From positions 62,001-126,000 of the forward strand of contig MFYT01000064.1 of the NCBI GenBank assembly GCA_001789205.1: DNA of 64,000 bases. The letters are read 5' to 3'. Position numbers and translations under genes: made by a program. Every line of letters starts with the position of its first letter. Positions within the stretch are counted from its first letter, which is position 1. This stretch comes from Candidatus Raymondbacteria bacterium RIFOXYA2_FULL_49_16 (lineage in GTDB: Bacteria > Fibrobacterota > OXYB2-FULL-49-7 > XYB2-FULL-49-35). The notes beneath the pieces were generated by a model that was given only the letters and a program-made list of their open reading frames with translations, ran no database searches and was not told where the DNA came from. Below are positions 17,638 through 27,240 of the stretch, piece by piece.

Positions 17638-18977
17638 AAATACTCACGGTAGACGACGAAGTCAAATATACGCGGCTGATCAAAACCGCCCTTGAAATGG
17701 AGGGTCACGAAGTGGTCACAGCCACCACCGGTCGCGAAGCCCTGGAGTGCATTGACCGGGAACAGCCAGCCCTGGTATGCGCGGACATCTCCATGCCAGG
17801 CATGGACGGACTCGCTCTGCTTGACAAAATCGGCAAAATGCCCTCCCCCAAGCCCGATGTAATCATGATCTCCGCGCTTTCGGACACCAAGACCGCTGTG
17901 CAGGCCATGAAACTGGGCGCCTTCGAATATGTGACCAAGCCCTTTGAAATGGACGAATTGTCGCTCCTGGTGCAGAAGGTGGCGGAAAAACGCGACCTGG
18001 TGCGCACCAATGCGGAATTGAAAAAGATACTTTCCAACACCTTTTCCTTTGGCGCAATCGTAGGCGCTTCCCCGGCCATGAAAAGTCTCTTTACCATGCT
18101 CGAGAAGGTGAAAGATCTTGAAACCCTGGTACTCATCCGCGGCAGCAGCGGCACAGGGAAGGAACTGGTGGCCAAAGCCCTCCATTTCCAATCCCTGCGC
18201 AGGGAGCGCCCCTTTGTGGCCATCAACTGCAGCGCAGTGCCGGAAACACTGCTCGAGAGCGAACTTTTCGGCCACAAGAAAGGCGCTTTTACCGGAGCTG
18301 ACCGCGACCGCGAAGGCACCATTGCCGCGGCAGGTTCAGGCACGCTTTTTCTCGATGAAATCGGCGACATTGCCCCTGAAATCCAGGTAAAACTCCTCAG
18401 GGTCATCCAGGAACGGGAATATATCCCCGTGGGCGCGGCAAAAGCGGAAAGCGCTAAAGCGCGCATTATTGCCGCCACCAACAGAGACCTTGAAGAGGCC
18501 GTTGCCGCGGGTGATTTCAGGGAAGACCTCTATCACCGGCTCAATGTCTTTCCCGTGTTCTTACCGTCCCTTTCCGAGCGCAGAGACGACATTCCCGCGC
18601 TTGTAGGCCATTTTCTGAAAAAATGCAAGTATACAGGTCCGGTGCCGGATGGTGCGACCATGGCCGTGCTCATGGACCACACGTGGCCCGGTAATGTACG
18701 CGAACTGGAGAACTGCATTGAGCGGGCCGTCATTCTCGCGGGCAGTGAACCCCTGAGGCCCGGCCATTTCCTGTTGCGCGACTACCGGCCGGGAAAGGAT
18801 ACCGGAACCAGCGGGTTCACCATACCCGACGAAGGTGTTTCCCTGGACCACATTGAAAAGCATTACCTGCTCGAAGCGCTGAAAAAAGCGGGGGGCAACA
18901 AGACAAAGGCCGCTGACTTGCTCTCCATTTCACGCAGGGCGATTTACTCAAAAATGAAGACCCATGGCATTGCGTAA
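17634..18977 (+). CDS. Sigma-54-dependent response regulator (NtrC/AtoC type)
   Basis: Three domains are visible in 447 residues. The receiver has phospho-acceptor Asp51 ([11 protein letters not shown]) and Lys in YVTKPFE. The AAA+ domain has Walker A GSSGTGKE, the sigma-54 contact loop GAFTGA, and [11 protein letters not shown]. The C-terminal Fis-type helix-turn-helix is [20 protein letters not shown]. All key residues are intact, so it should activate sigma-54 promoters when phosphorylated by the kinase encoded just upstream. I found no clear TGGCAC-N5-TTGC site near these genes. Its end overlaps the following lipoprotein gene by 14 bases. Confidence 0.95.
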   Translation: MKILTVDDEVKYTRLIKTALEMEGHEVVTATTGREALECIDREQPALVCADISMPGMDGLALLDKIGKMPSPKPDVIMISALSDTKTAVQAMKLGAFEYVTKPFEMDELSLLVQKVAEKRDLVRTNAELKKILSNTFSFGAIVGASPAMKSLFTMLEKVKDLETLVLIRGSSGTGKELVAKALHFQSLRRERPFVAINCSAVPETLLESELFGHKKGAFTGADRDREGTIAAAGSGTLFLDEIGDIAPEIQVKLLRVIQEREYIPVGAAKAESAKARIIAATNRDLEEAVAAGDFREDLYHRLNVFPVFLPSLSERRDDIPALVGHFLKKCKYTGPVPDGATMAVLMDHTWPGNVRELENCIERAVILAGSEPLRPGHFLLRDYRPGKDTGTSGFTIPDEGVSLDHIEKHYLLEALKKAGGNKTKAADLLSISRRAIYSKMKTHGIA

Positions 18978-19296
18978 TACCGCGGCTCTGGCAGCCCTCA
19001 TCTCCCTGGCAGCGTTCGGCGCCTCCTGTTCAGGCGCCAAGGACCACCCCATTTCAATTAACCAGTACGCACGCTTTTACGCCCGATATGCGCTTATCAG
19101 CGATACATACAAGGACAACCGGGACAGCCTCCAGGCATGTATCAACGGACTCTACGCTTCCGAAGAACTCACACCGGAACAGATACACCTATTTGTGAGA
19201 AGTCACGAAGAAAACCCGGAAGAATATTCGAAAATTCAAGAAGCGATCGTGGAGGAACTGGAAAGACTCAACCCCCGGAAAGCGCAGGACCGCTAA
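18964..19296 (+). CDS. Small lipoprotein of unknown function
   Basis: The 110-residue protein has a lipoprotein signal ending in AAFGASC. The rest is helical, with a conserved-looking ISINQYARFYARYALISD start and a charged C terminus. It overlaps the response-regulator gene by 14 bases, which ties its translation to the two-component system. Possible roles include an envelope sensor or accessory factor. No family is recognised. Confidence 0.65.
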   Translation: MALRNTAALAALISLAAFGASCSGAKDHPISINQYARFYARYALISDTYKDNRDSLQACINGLYASEELTPEQIHLFVRSHEENPEEYSKIQEAIVEELERLNPRKAQDR

Positions 19297-19343
19297 AGCG
19301 TGCTTGATACGCGGACCGGGAAAATTGTATCTTGAATATTCTT

Positions 19344-19562
19344 ATGAATACCATTTTAAGCAAACGGAACTTAGCGATCCTCGCTGCCGGCGTCGTGACC
19401 ATCCTTGCGGGATATCTCTGTCTGGCAAGCGGCACCGCCGACGGCGTGCTTTCGCTTTCGGTCGCGCCGGTCTTGCTGGTACTGGGGTACTGCGTCATCA
19501 TCCCCGCGGCTTTCCTAGTCAAAAACAAGGACTACGGCGGCAACGGCGAAAACAAGTCCTGA
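19344..19562 (+). CDS. Small two-helix membrane protein (DUF3098-like)
   Basis: The 72-residue protein has two hydrophobic helices (LAILAAGVVTILAGYLCLAS and LSVAPVLLVLGYCVIIPAAF) with a short loop between and a charged tail. This is the pattern of the DUF3098 family of FCB bacteria, whose role is unknown. The ATG at 19344 is preferred over the upstream TTG at 19332. It is followed by efp after about 105 bases. Confidence 0.6.
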   Translation: MNTILSKRNLAILAAGVVTILAGYLCLASGTADGVLSLSVAPVLLVLGYCVIIPAAFLVKNKDYGGNGENKS

Positions 19563-19667
19563 AGAAACGGCGGGCGCCGCTTTCGCTCCCTTCTTTTATG
19601 GCCTTTGTCCCATTGCACCGGCAGGTGAAATCTATTTATTTTTTATTTGTTTAATCAAGGAGACAGC

Positions 19668-20231
19668 ATGGCACTGGTAACGCCAAACAACCTTCGCAAA
19701 AAAAACATGATCCGCTATAACGGCGAGCCCTGCTATGTGCTCGACTGCGTGGTGCGCACACCGCCGAACAACCGCTCCTATGTGCAGATGCAGGTCCGGG
19801 CTATCACAACCAACAGGGTCTACGATGTGCGCTGCGCCAGCAGCGAACAGTTCGAAGTTCTTGAAAACCGGTATCGGAAACTTGAACTTTCATACGAAAA
19901 CCAGGGCGTCTATTACTTCATAGATCCCGTCACCTTTGATCAATTCGAAATAAATGAAGGCCTCATCGAAGACGTGAAGGGATTTCTCGCCGCGGGCCAG
20001 ATCTACGAAGTCATGTTCATCGATGAAAACCCGGTCCTCATCGACCTTCCCTCCACGGTAGTCATGAAGGTCGTCGAAGCGCCCGACGCGGTCAAAGGCA
20101 ATACCGCGAGCAATGTGACAAAAGGCGCCACAATGGAGACTGGTCTCGTTGTGCAAGTACCGCTCTTTATTAAGGTCGGCGAATCCATCAAAGTAAAGAC
20201 GGAGGACAAAAGCTACGTTGGCAGGGCCTGA
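19668..20231 (+). CDS. efp: Elongation factor P-like protein with Asn at the loop tip
   Basis: The 187-residue protein has the three beta-barrel domains of EF-P; the last shows GLVVQVPLFIKVGESIKVKT, a typical C-terminal signature. EF-P enters the ribosomal E site and rescues stalling at polyproline. The loop that contacts the peptidyl-transferase centre reads RTPPNNRSYVQ. Without gaps, Asn34 stands where E. coli has the beta-lysylated Lys34. Arg36 is nearby. Relatives with N-x-R loops exist in some phyla. The ATG at 19668 has AAGGAG upstream; the frame opens earlier. No EF-P-modifying enzyme gene lies in the window. Confidence 0.9.
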   Translation: MALVTPNNLRKKNMIRYNGEPCYVLDCVVRTPPNNRSYVQMQVRAITTNRVYDVRCASSEQFEVLENRYRKLELSYENQGVYYFIDPVTFDQFEINEGLIEDVKGFLAAGQIYEVMFIDENPVLIDLPSTVVMKVVEAPDAVKGNTASNVTKGATMETGLVVQVPLFIKVGESIKVKTEDKSYVGRA

Positions 20232-20259
20232 CCAAGTCCGGACACAGGGGGAACACACC

Positions 20260-21447
20260 ATGAAAAAGAATCCGCAGTACGGCATTTCAACAAACGCGGT
20301 GCACGCTGGCGAGATCCGGTACAACGAATACGGGTCCATCACCACCCCCATTGTCCAGACATCAACATTCATATTTAAAAACACGACCGAGATTCGTCAG
20401 CTCGCCCAAGGCGCCAAAAACCGTTTTGAATACGGCCGCTACGGCCATCCCACTCAGGGAGCGGCCGAACGGAAGCTTGCCGCGCTCGAGGGTGCGGAGG
20501 ACGCGGTGCTCTTTTCCTCCGGAATGAGCGCCCTCACCACCGCGCTCTTCGCCCTGCTCAACGCGGGCGACCACATCATTCTTACCGACGACGCCTATCG
20601 ACGCACGCTCGATTTCTGCAAAACTCGCCTTCCCAAATTTAACATCACCTGTTCCATCGTGAAAATGGGCGACTATGCGGCCATAAAAAAGGCCATACGG
20701 AAAAACACGCGCATTTTTCTTTCCGAGTCGCCGACCAATCCCTACCTGAATATCATGGATCTCGAACGGCTGCGGGCCATATTCAAGGGAACGGACATCA
20801 TTGTCATTTCAGACAGCACCTTTGCCACGCCATTCAACCAGCGGCCCCTGGAGTGGGGCGTCCATCTGGTTGTCCACAGCGCCACAAAATACCTTGGCGG
20901 CCACAACGATCTTCTGGCCGGCGTTGTCCTGGGAAACAAGAAACTCACCGACCCCATCAGGGATTATCTAAAAACCACGGGCGGCGTCATCGACCCGCAT
21001 TCATCCTATCTTCTGATACGGGGCCTCAAAACCTTTGAACTCAGGATGCTGCGCCACAATGAAAACGGCCTTGCCGTGGCGCGCTTTCTCGAATCGCACC
21101 CCGCGGTCAGGCGCGCCTACTATCCCGGCCTCGCCAGCCACCCGCATCACGCCATCGCAAGTGCCCAGATGAACGGCTTCGGCGGCGTAGTCACCTTCGA
21201 GGTAAAAGACGACATCCGGTATGTCCATGCCTTTCTCAGCAAGCTCAAAATAATCAACATCGGCCCAAGTCTGGGCGGCGCGGAATCGCTCATCACCCAT
21301 CCCGCGTCCATAAGCTACTACGACCATTCACGGGCCGAACGAAAAAAACTGGGCATCAAGGACGGTCTCATCCGGCTCGCTGCGGGCATTGAAAACGCGG
21401 ACGATATCATCGCTGACCTGCAGAATGCGTTTCCATCAACACGCTGA
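20260..21447 (+). CDS. Cys/Met-metabolism PLP-dependent enzyme (cystathionine synthase/lyase type)
   Basis: The 395-residue enzyme belongs to the trans-sulfuration family. It shows YGRYGHPTQ, FSSGMSA (phosphate-binding loop), DSTFATPFNQRPLEWG and the PLP-binding Lys in HSATKYLGGHND. Members include cystathionine gamma-synthase, cystathionine beta- and gamma-lyase and O-acylhomoserine sulfhydrylase, which sequence reading alone does not separate well. The start is at MKKNPQYGIST. It lies 28 bases after efp and is probably co-transcribed with it. With metK at the left edge it would serve methionine and SAM supply. Confidence 0.9.
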   Translation: MKKNPQYGISTNAVHAGEIRYNEYGSITTPIVQTSTFIFKNTTEIRQLAQGAKNRFEYGRYGHPTQGAAERKLAALEGAEDAVLFSSGMSALTTALFALLNAGDHIILTDDAYRRTLDFCKTRLPKFNITCSIVKMGDYAAIKKAIRKNTRIFLSESPTNPYLNIMDLERLRAIFKGTDIIVISDSTFATPFNQRPLEWGVHLVVHSATKYLGGHNDLLAGVVLGNKKLTDPIRDYLKTTGGVIDPHSSYLLIRGLKTFELRMLRHNENGLAVARFLESHPAVRRAYYPGLASHPHHAIASAQMNGFGGVVTFEVKDDIRYVHAFLSKLKIINIGPSLGGAESLITHPASISYYDHSRAERKKLGIKDGLIRLAAGIENADDIIADLQNAFPSTR

Positions 21448-21546
21448 TCTGTCACTCTAGCTGGAAAAACAATTTCCCTTCTTCCTGAAAAAAGTTATTT
21501 TATGCTTCACAAGAATTGGGCAGGCGCTGTTCAGGAGGAGGCTATT

Positions 21547-22125
21547 GTGTCGGAACTGATAACCGCGAAAGATTTCATCCCTAAAAAAGTCTTTTTCACC
21601 AAAGGCGTTGGCCTGCACAAAAGCAGGCTTGGCAGTTTTGAGCTGGCGCTCCGTGCGGCAAAAATCGCCCAATTCAACCTCGTGCGTGTTTCCAGCATCT
21701 TTCCGCCCTTCTGCAAAGTGGTGAATCGCGAGGAAGGCCTTTCCCACCTGAATCCCGGGCAAATAGTCTTCTGCGTTCTCAGTGAAGTTTCCACCAACGA
21801 ACCCGAGCGCCGCATTGCCTCCTCCATCGGCGCGGCGCGGCCGGTCGACAAACTGCGGTATGGCTACCTTTCAGAGCATCATTCCTTTGGCGAAACCGCG
21901 CGCCAGGCCGGCGATTTCGCCGAAGACCTTGCCGCGGAAATGCTCGGGTCCACAATGGGTCTCGACATAAACGTGGACAAGGCGTGGGACGCGCGGCGCA
22001 GTATCTACCGTTTTCCACGGAATATCATCAAGGCGCGGAACATGACCGCCACGGCAACGGGCAACCGCGATGGCCTGTGGACCACCTGCATGACCGCCGC
22101 AATCTTCATCCTTGACGACGACTGA
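21547..22125 (+). CDS. Pyruvoyl-dependent arginine decarboxylase
   Basis: The 192-residue protein matches the PvlArgDC family. It has KVFFTKGVGLHKSRLGSFEL near the start and VSSIFPP around residue 50. The chain self-cleaves between the two serines there and the second becomes the pyruvoyl cofactor. The enzyme turns arginine into agmatine, the first step to polyamines. The start is GTG at 21547, supported by GGAGGAGG just upstream; the frame opens at 21502. No agmatine-processing gene is adjacent. A bound lipoprotein-type or membrane segment is absent, so it is cytoplasmic. Confidence 0.9.
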   Translation: MSELITAKDFIPKKVFFTKGVGLHKSRLGSFELALRAAKIAQFNLVRVSSIFPPFCKVVNREEGLSHLNPGQIVFCVLSEVSTNEPERRIASSIGAARPVDKLRYGYLSEHHSFGETARQAGDFAEDLAAEMLGSTMGLDINVDKAWDARRSIYRFPRNIIKARNMTATATGNRDGLWTTCMTAAIFILDDD

Positions 22126-22152
22126 TACCATGGCATCATCCAGCATCTTTTT

Positions 22153-23010
22153 ATGAAAAAGTTCTCCTTCCTCGTGGTGCCCCACAAAGGCGGACCGGTC
22201 AAGGAATTCCGGCTTTCACCGCTTGCCATGGTCCTCCTTATCCTTGTCTTTCTCTTCGGTCTTTTCTCGATTTACCTGGCCTTCAAGGGCATGAGACTCT
22301 ACCGCAAGGAAAAAAACGCGCTGGTCAACCTGTATGCTGAAAACAAAAAGCTTGGGGACCAACTTACCGGCATACGAAGCAAAGTGGCCGTATTAAAAAA
22401 CAAAATAAGCATCCTTTCGAGCAAGGAAATGGAGATCCGCGACCTTGCCGATATCACAAACGACTCTGATCTTATAGGCTACGAGGCGGCCAAGTCCCAA
22501 AATCCGGATCAGGAAGCAGGAACGGAAGGTATTGATTCCAGCCTTGCCGCGCTTGCCACGCTCTCCCAGTTCTATGACAGCCTCGTGGCCCAGTTCGGGA
22601 TCAATCGGATTGCCATCGATTTTACGCCTACCATCAGGCCCATTGCCGCGGACGCCTACATATCAGCGAAATTCGGGCTTAAGAAAGACCCATTTTCCGG
22701 TGAAGTCAAGCCTCATCTGGGGGTCGATTTCTCAAAGGAAACCGGCGCCCCGGTGCTTGCGGCCGCCTCGGGCATTGTCTCTTTCGCGGGAAAGGAGAAG
22801 GGGTTTGGCAGCGTGGTCCGCATTATTCACGGCCAGGACTTTGAGACCATGTACGCCCATCTGAATACCATAGGCGTGGTGCGCGGCCAGGCAGTGCGCA
22901 AAGGCCAGCAGATCGCCACGCTGGGCAATACCGGCCGTTCCATTGGCCCCCATCTCCACTATGAGGTCATTAAAGACGGCAAGCATGTCGATCCTGAACA
23001 ATACTTCTGA
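22153..23010 (+). CDS. M23-family metallopeptidase (LytM/NlpD type), membrane anchored
   Basis: The 285-residue protein has one N-terminal membrane helix (about 23-45), a coiled-coil segment (about 50-100) and a C-terminal LytM domain with the zinc motifs HLGVDFS, YAHL and HLHYE. Enzymes of this kind cut peptidoglycan cross-links or, with lost residues, activate amidases. Here the metal ligands appear complete. The stop overlaps the likely start of mfd by 26 bases. The role is probably cell-wall remodelling during growth or division. Confidence 0.9.
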   Translation: MKKFSFLVVPHKGGPVKEFRLSPLAMVLLILVFLFGLFSIYLAFKGMRLYRKEKNALVNLYAENKKLGDQLTGIRSKVAVLKNKISILSSKEMEIRDLADITNDSDLIGYEAAKSQNPDQEAGTEGIDSSLAALATLSQFYDSLVAQFGINRIAIDFTPTIRPIAADAYISAKFGLKKDPFSGEVKPHLGVDFSKETGAPVLAAASGIVSFAGKEKGFGSVVRIIHGQDFETMYAHLNTIGVVRGQAVRKGQQIATLGNTGRSIGPHLHYEVIKDGKHVDPEQYF

Positions 23011-26000
23011 CGCGGGCCGCGCTGCGCCGTCCCTCCGCGCCTTTGTCGAATCGCTCCCTTCCCCGAATATTGACACATTGCTCATCCGTATGCGCGAGGG
23101 GCACCCCCTGTCGCTTTCAGGCCTTGCCGGGTCGCTCAAGGCCGTTATCGCGGCACGCATCTTCCTTGCGGCGCCGTCGCAGCTGCTTTTCGTCTGTCCG
23201 CAAACCGCCAGTGCAGAAAAAACCGAGGCTGATCTTGCCGCCATTCTGGGCGAAGAAACGGTCTGTTCCTTTCCCGACTACGATACCCTGCCGGGTGGAA
23301 AAGACCCTCCTCACAACCGGATAGTTGAGGACCGTCTACGCGCATACGGCCGTCTGGCATCAGCCGTTCCCTGCGTAGTGGTGACCACCACCCGTTCCCT
23401 TGTACAAAAAACCATCACGCCCGCCCTGTTCGAACGACGCGCCCTCGATATTGCCCAGCAAGAGGCCATGGGCCTCGATTCCCTGGTCGAATGGCTTTTG
23501 GGCAAGGGATTCGAACGGCGGCCCATTATCGAAGACATCGGCCAGTTCAGCGTACGCGGGGGTATTGTCGACATTTTCCCCTTCCTGGCGGACAATCCCC
23601 TGCGCATCGAATTCTGGGGAGATACCATTGAATCTATCCGCGCTTTTGACGTCTTCAGCCAGCGTTCAGTGGAAAAACTGGAAAAGGCGCGCATTGTGCC
23701 CATGACCGAAATTCCGGGCGATGACGAAGCCTCGGTAAGCATCCTTGCGCACCTGAAACCCGGAGCGTGCGTGCTGTTCGATGAAACCGGCCCTCCTGAG
23801 GCGCTCTGCGCAACAGTGGTAACCGCGCTCAAGGAAGCATGGGCCGGGGAGGGCTGCGCCCCCCGCGAAGAGCTGCTCTGCACCGCCGCCGGGATCCAAT
23901 CCCTGCTTGCAGGCCGCCAGCTGATCAACATACACGCATTTGCGCAGGACAACGATTTTTCCTTTAACGCAAAACCCGCGCACGCGGCCCAAGGCGGCAC
24001 GGCCTTTTTCACGGATTTCAGACTGCTGATACAAAACGGGTACACCGTCACTGTCCTGTGCGAAAACAGCGGCCAGCAAAGCAGGTTCAAAGAGCTTGCG
24101 ACCGAAGCGGACGTGAGCGTTGCCACTGTGATCGGCAATGTGGACGAAGGTTTTATTCTACCCAATGATAAGATCGCGGTTTTCACGGAAAACCGGCTCT
24201 TCAACCGATACATGCACCGCCTTAAATTCAGGAAATGGAAAGGCGGGACCACTATCCATCATGTGTCCGCGCTGAAAAAAGGCGACATTGTCGTCCACAT
24301 GGAACACGGCATCGGCCGTTTTATGGGCCTCGAACGGGTGCGGGTGGGCTCGCTCGAAAAGGACTGCGTCAACATCGAATATCAGGATCGCGCCTCTGTT
24401 TCCGTGCCCATCGAAGACCTGAAGAAGGTGCAGAAATACTCCACGGCCGATGACGCGGTTGCGCCGGAACTAAGCACGCTGGGCGGCAAGACATGGGAGC
24501 GGACCAAATCCAAGACCAAGGCCGAACTCAACCGGATTATCCAGGAACTTGTCGAACTCTATGCGACACGCAAGGAAGCAAGCAGACCGGCCTATCCCGC
24601 AGACACGGTCTGGCAAAAAGAGTTTGAGGAGTCGTTTATTTACGAGGACACGCCCGACCAGCAAAAATGTTCGGCGGACATCAAAACCGACCTCCAGCGC
24701 TCCCACCCCATGGAGCGGCTTTTGTGCGGCGACGTGGGCTTCGGCAAGACCGAAGTGGCCATACGCGCGGCCTTCAAAGTTGTCGAAACAGGCAAGCAGG
24801 TGGCGGTGTTGACACCCACTACCATCCTCGCGTTCCAGCACTTCTCCTCGTTCTCGGAGCGGTTCCGCGATTACCCGGTGCGCGTGGGCATGGTAAGCAG
24901 GTTCGTGGGCAGCGAAGAGACGCGAAACACTCTTAAAAAATGCGCTGAGGGAGAAATTGACATCATCATCGGCACCCATCGCCTCCTTTCCAAAGACCTT
25001 GCATACAAGGACCTGGGGCTGCTGATTATTGACGAAGAGCACCGGTTCGGGGTAAAACAGAAAGAAAAAATCAAGGGCCTGCGCACTCAGGTTGACGTGC
25101 TTTCGATGACCGCGACCCCCATACCCCGCACCCTGCAGATGTCGCTCATGGGCATCCGCGATCTGTCGCTCATCACCACCCCGCCTCTCAACCGGCTGCC
25201 AATACATACCCGGGTGATAGAGGCTGATAAAAAAACAATACGCGAGGCCATTATGCGGGAAAAGGCCCGCAACGGCCAGGTCTTTTACGTGCACAACAGA
25301 GTGAATTCCATTGAGCTGGTGGAGCAGTCGCTGCGCGAACTGGTGCCCCATCTCACCATTGCCGTGGCCCATGGCCAGCAGCCCGAAAACGAGCTCTCAG
25401 CGGCCATGCGCTCCTTTATCGAGGGTAAAAGCGACATCCTCGTCTGTTCCGCCATCATCGAATCAGGGCTCGACATTCCCAACGTGAACACGATCATCGT
25501 CGACCGCGCGGACCATTTCGGCCTTTCACAGCTCTACCAGCTCCGCGGCAGGGTTGGCCGTTCCTCTGTCCAGGCCTATGCCTACCTTATGGTCAACGAC
25601 TTCAACCGTATCACTCCCGAAGCGAAACAGCGGCTCAAGGCCCTGGAACAATTCACGGAACTGGGGTCAGGATACCAGATAGCCATGCGCGATTTGGAAA
25701 TCAGGGGTGCAGGCAACCTCCTGGGAACACGGCAGCACGGACTCATCTCCCTGGTCGGTTTCGAGATGTATAATACGCTGCTTAACGAGTCCATTCAGGA
25801 GGTCCGCGAAAAGAAAAAGATCGTGCATTCGGACCCGGTACTGCGCATTGAAGCGCGCGCGTTTATTCCCGATGAATATATTTTGGAGACGGCCCAGCGC
25901 CTTGAAATTTACCACCGGCTGTCGCGCGCCGCATCGGTTGCGGAGATCGAATCCATGGCGCCTGAACTCGAGGACCGTTTCGGACCGCTGCCAGCGACCG

Positions 26001-26266
26001 TGCAAACACTGCTTAACGTCATAGCGGTAAAATTCTGCGCCGCCGCAGTACATGCGGCCGCGGTCTCGGTCACTGCTCGCGAACTCAAACTCGATTTTTC
26101 CCTTTCCGGCGAAACCCAGAAAAGCGCCGCCGAGATCGGCGCGCTTATAAAAAAGTTTCCTGACCAAGCTAGGGTCTGCTATGGCGATCCCCTCTCTATT
26201 GCCCTGCCGCTTGCCGGCGAAGACCCTGTTGCCCAGGCAAAAAATGTCTTGATTCAAATTCTATAA
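22985..26266 (+). CDS. mfd: Transcription-repair coupling factor Mfd
   Basis: The 1093-residue protein has the full Mfd layout: UvrB-like N-terminal domains, the RNA-polymerase-interacting domain (KKGDIVVHMEHGIGRFMGLE), the SF2 translocase with Walker A GDVGFGKTE and DEEHRFG box, QLRGRVGRS (motif VI), and the C-terminal TRCF domain. Mfd removes stalled RNA polymerase at DNA lesions and recruits UvrA. The ATG at 22985 is the best start; the frame opens at 22943. It overlaps the end of the M23 gene. Nothing looks truncated. Confidence 0.95.
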   Translation: MSILNNTSDAGRAAPSLRAFVESLPSPNIDTLLIRMREGHPLSLSGLAGSLKAVIAARIFLAAPSQLLFVCPQTASAEKTEADLAAILGEETVCSFPDYDTLPGGKDPPHNRIVEDRLRAYGRLASAVPCVVVTTTRSLVQKTITPALFERRALDIAQQEAMGLDSLVEWLLGKGFERRPIIEDIGQFSVRGGIVDIFPFLADNPLRIEFWGDTIESIRAFDVFSQRSVEKLEKARIVPMTEIPGDDEASVSILAHLKPGACVLFDETGPPEALCATVVTALKEAWAGEGCAPREELLCTAAGIQSLLAGRQLINIHAFAQDNDFSFNAKPAHAAQGGTAFFTDFRLLIQNGYTVTVLCENSGQQSRFKELATEADVSVATVIGNVDEGFILPNDKIAVFTENRLFNRYMHRLKFRKWKGGTTIHHVSALKKGDIVVHMEHGIGRFMGLERVRVGSLEKDCVNIEYQDRASVSVPIEDLKKVQKYSTADDAVAPELSTLGGKTWERTKSKTKAELNRIIQELVELYATRKEASRPAYPADTVWQKEFEESFIYEDTPDQQKCSADIKTDLQRSHPMERLLCGDVGFGKTEVAIRAAFKVVETGKQVAVLTPTTILAFQHFSSFSERFRDYPVRVGMVSRFVGSEETRNTLKKCAEGEIDIIIGTHRLLSKDLAYKDLGLLIIDEEHRFGVKQKEKIKGLRTQVDVLSMTATPIPRTLQMSLMGIRDLSLITTPPLNRLPIHTRVIEADKKTIREAIMREKARNGQVFYVHNRVNSIELVEQSLRELVPHLTIAVAHGQQPENELSAAMRSFIEGKSDILVCSAIIESGLDIPNVNTIIVDRADHFGLSQLYQLRGRVGRSSVQAYAYLMVNDFNRITPEAKQRLKALEQFTELGSGYQIAMRDLEIRGAGNLLGTRQHGLISLVGFEMYNTLLNESIQEVREKKKIVHSDPVLRIEARAFIPDEYILETAQRLEIYHRLSRAASVAEIESMAPELEDRFGPLPATVQTLLNVIAVKFCAAAVHAAAVSVTARELKLDFSLSGETQKSAAEIGALIKKFPDQARVCYGDPLSIALPLAGEDPVAQAKNVLIQIL

Positions 26267-26296
26267 TTTGCTATCTTAACTTTTACTAAATTTTAT

Positions 26297-27202
26297 ATGT
26301 TAAAAAAGATCATCATCGTCATTGTTGCCCTCGTTCTGCTCGCGGCAGGATCATTTCTGGTGTATGTTGTTAAATTCAAGCCAATTACCCAGCCTGTTCA
26401 GCCGGGAAAATTCGTCGCACGTGTGGGAAACTCAACACTCACAGTTGAGGACATCAACAACCGCATCCCCCCGGAATATTCAGATTTCATCTCCTACGAG
26501 CAGAACGTGGATTATGTCAAACGGTGGATCGATAACGAAATTTTATATCAGGCTGCCGTAAATCGTGAAATCGATAAAGAGCCTGAAATACGCGAACGGC
26601 TCAAGAAAATGCAGAAAGACCTGCTAGTTTCTGAGATGATCAGTCGCCTCTGCACAAAAACGCCCAATGTTTCCGACGAAGCCATTGAAAAATTCTACCG
26701 CGAACATCTCGCCGAATTTACCCGCAACGAGACCGAAATCAAGTATATCCACATGTGCCTGAAAACCCTGGGCGAGGCGTGGAACATACGGCGCCAGGTT
26801 ACCCCGGACAATTTTATCACACTGGCGCGCCAGTATTCCATCGATTCCATAGAAGACATCAACACCCTGCAGTACGTCACCAGCCGTGAAGTCATGCCCG
26901 AACTCACTTCAGTCATCTTTGATATTAAAATCGGCGGCACCACGCCTCCCATCAACACACCGCTGGGGTTTTTCATCGTAAAAATCATGGACAAGCAGAC
27001 GCCGGGCACGGTACGCGAACTAAGGGACGTACGCGATGAAGTCATCAACCGCCTCTCGTCGCAGACCCAGCGGGTACGTCTCGAGGAAATCATCTCCGAC
27101 CTGCGTAAAAAAATGATTGTCGAATACAACGTGAGCCTCATTCCCGGAAAAGTCGAACCGCGCGGTCCGGCTGGCGACATGCAGACCCCGGCCGGCAAAT
27201 AA
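26297..27202 (+). CDS. PpiC-type periplasmic peptidyl-prolyl isomerase, membrane anchored
   Basis: The 301-residue protein has an uncleaved-looking N-terminal helix (MLKKIIIVIVALVLLAAGSF). A SurA-like N-terminal chaperone segment (VEDINNRIPPEY, EPEIRERLKKMQKDL) comes next, then a degenerate parvulin domain ending IKIGGTTPPINTPLGFFIVK. It would assist folding of outer-membrane or secreted proteins in the periplasm. The catalytic residues of the isomerase domain are poorly kept, so it may be mainly a chaperone. A second parvulin gene follows 38 bases downstream. Confidence 0.82.
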   Translation: MLKKIIIVIVALVLLAAGSFLVYVVKFKPITQPVQPGKFVARVGNSTLTVEDINNRIPPEYSDFISYEQNVDYVKRWIDNEILYQAAVNREIDKEPEIRERLKKMQKDLLVSEMISRLCTKTPNVSDEAIEKFYREHLAEFTRNETEIKYIHMCLKTLGEAWNIRRQVTPDNFITLARQYSIDSIEDINTLQYVTSREVMPELTSVIFDIKIGGTTPPINTPLGFFIVKIMDKQTPGTVRELRDVRDEVINRLSSQTQRVRLEEIISDLRKKMIVEYNVSLIPGKVEPRGPAGDMQTPAGK

Positions 27203-27240
27203 ACGACCATGCCCTTCCTTTTTTCACCAAACGGTGCCCT

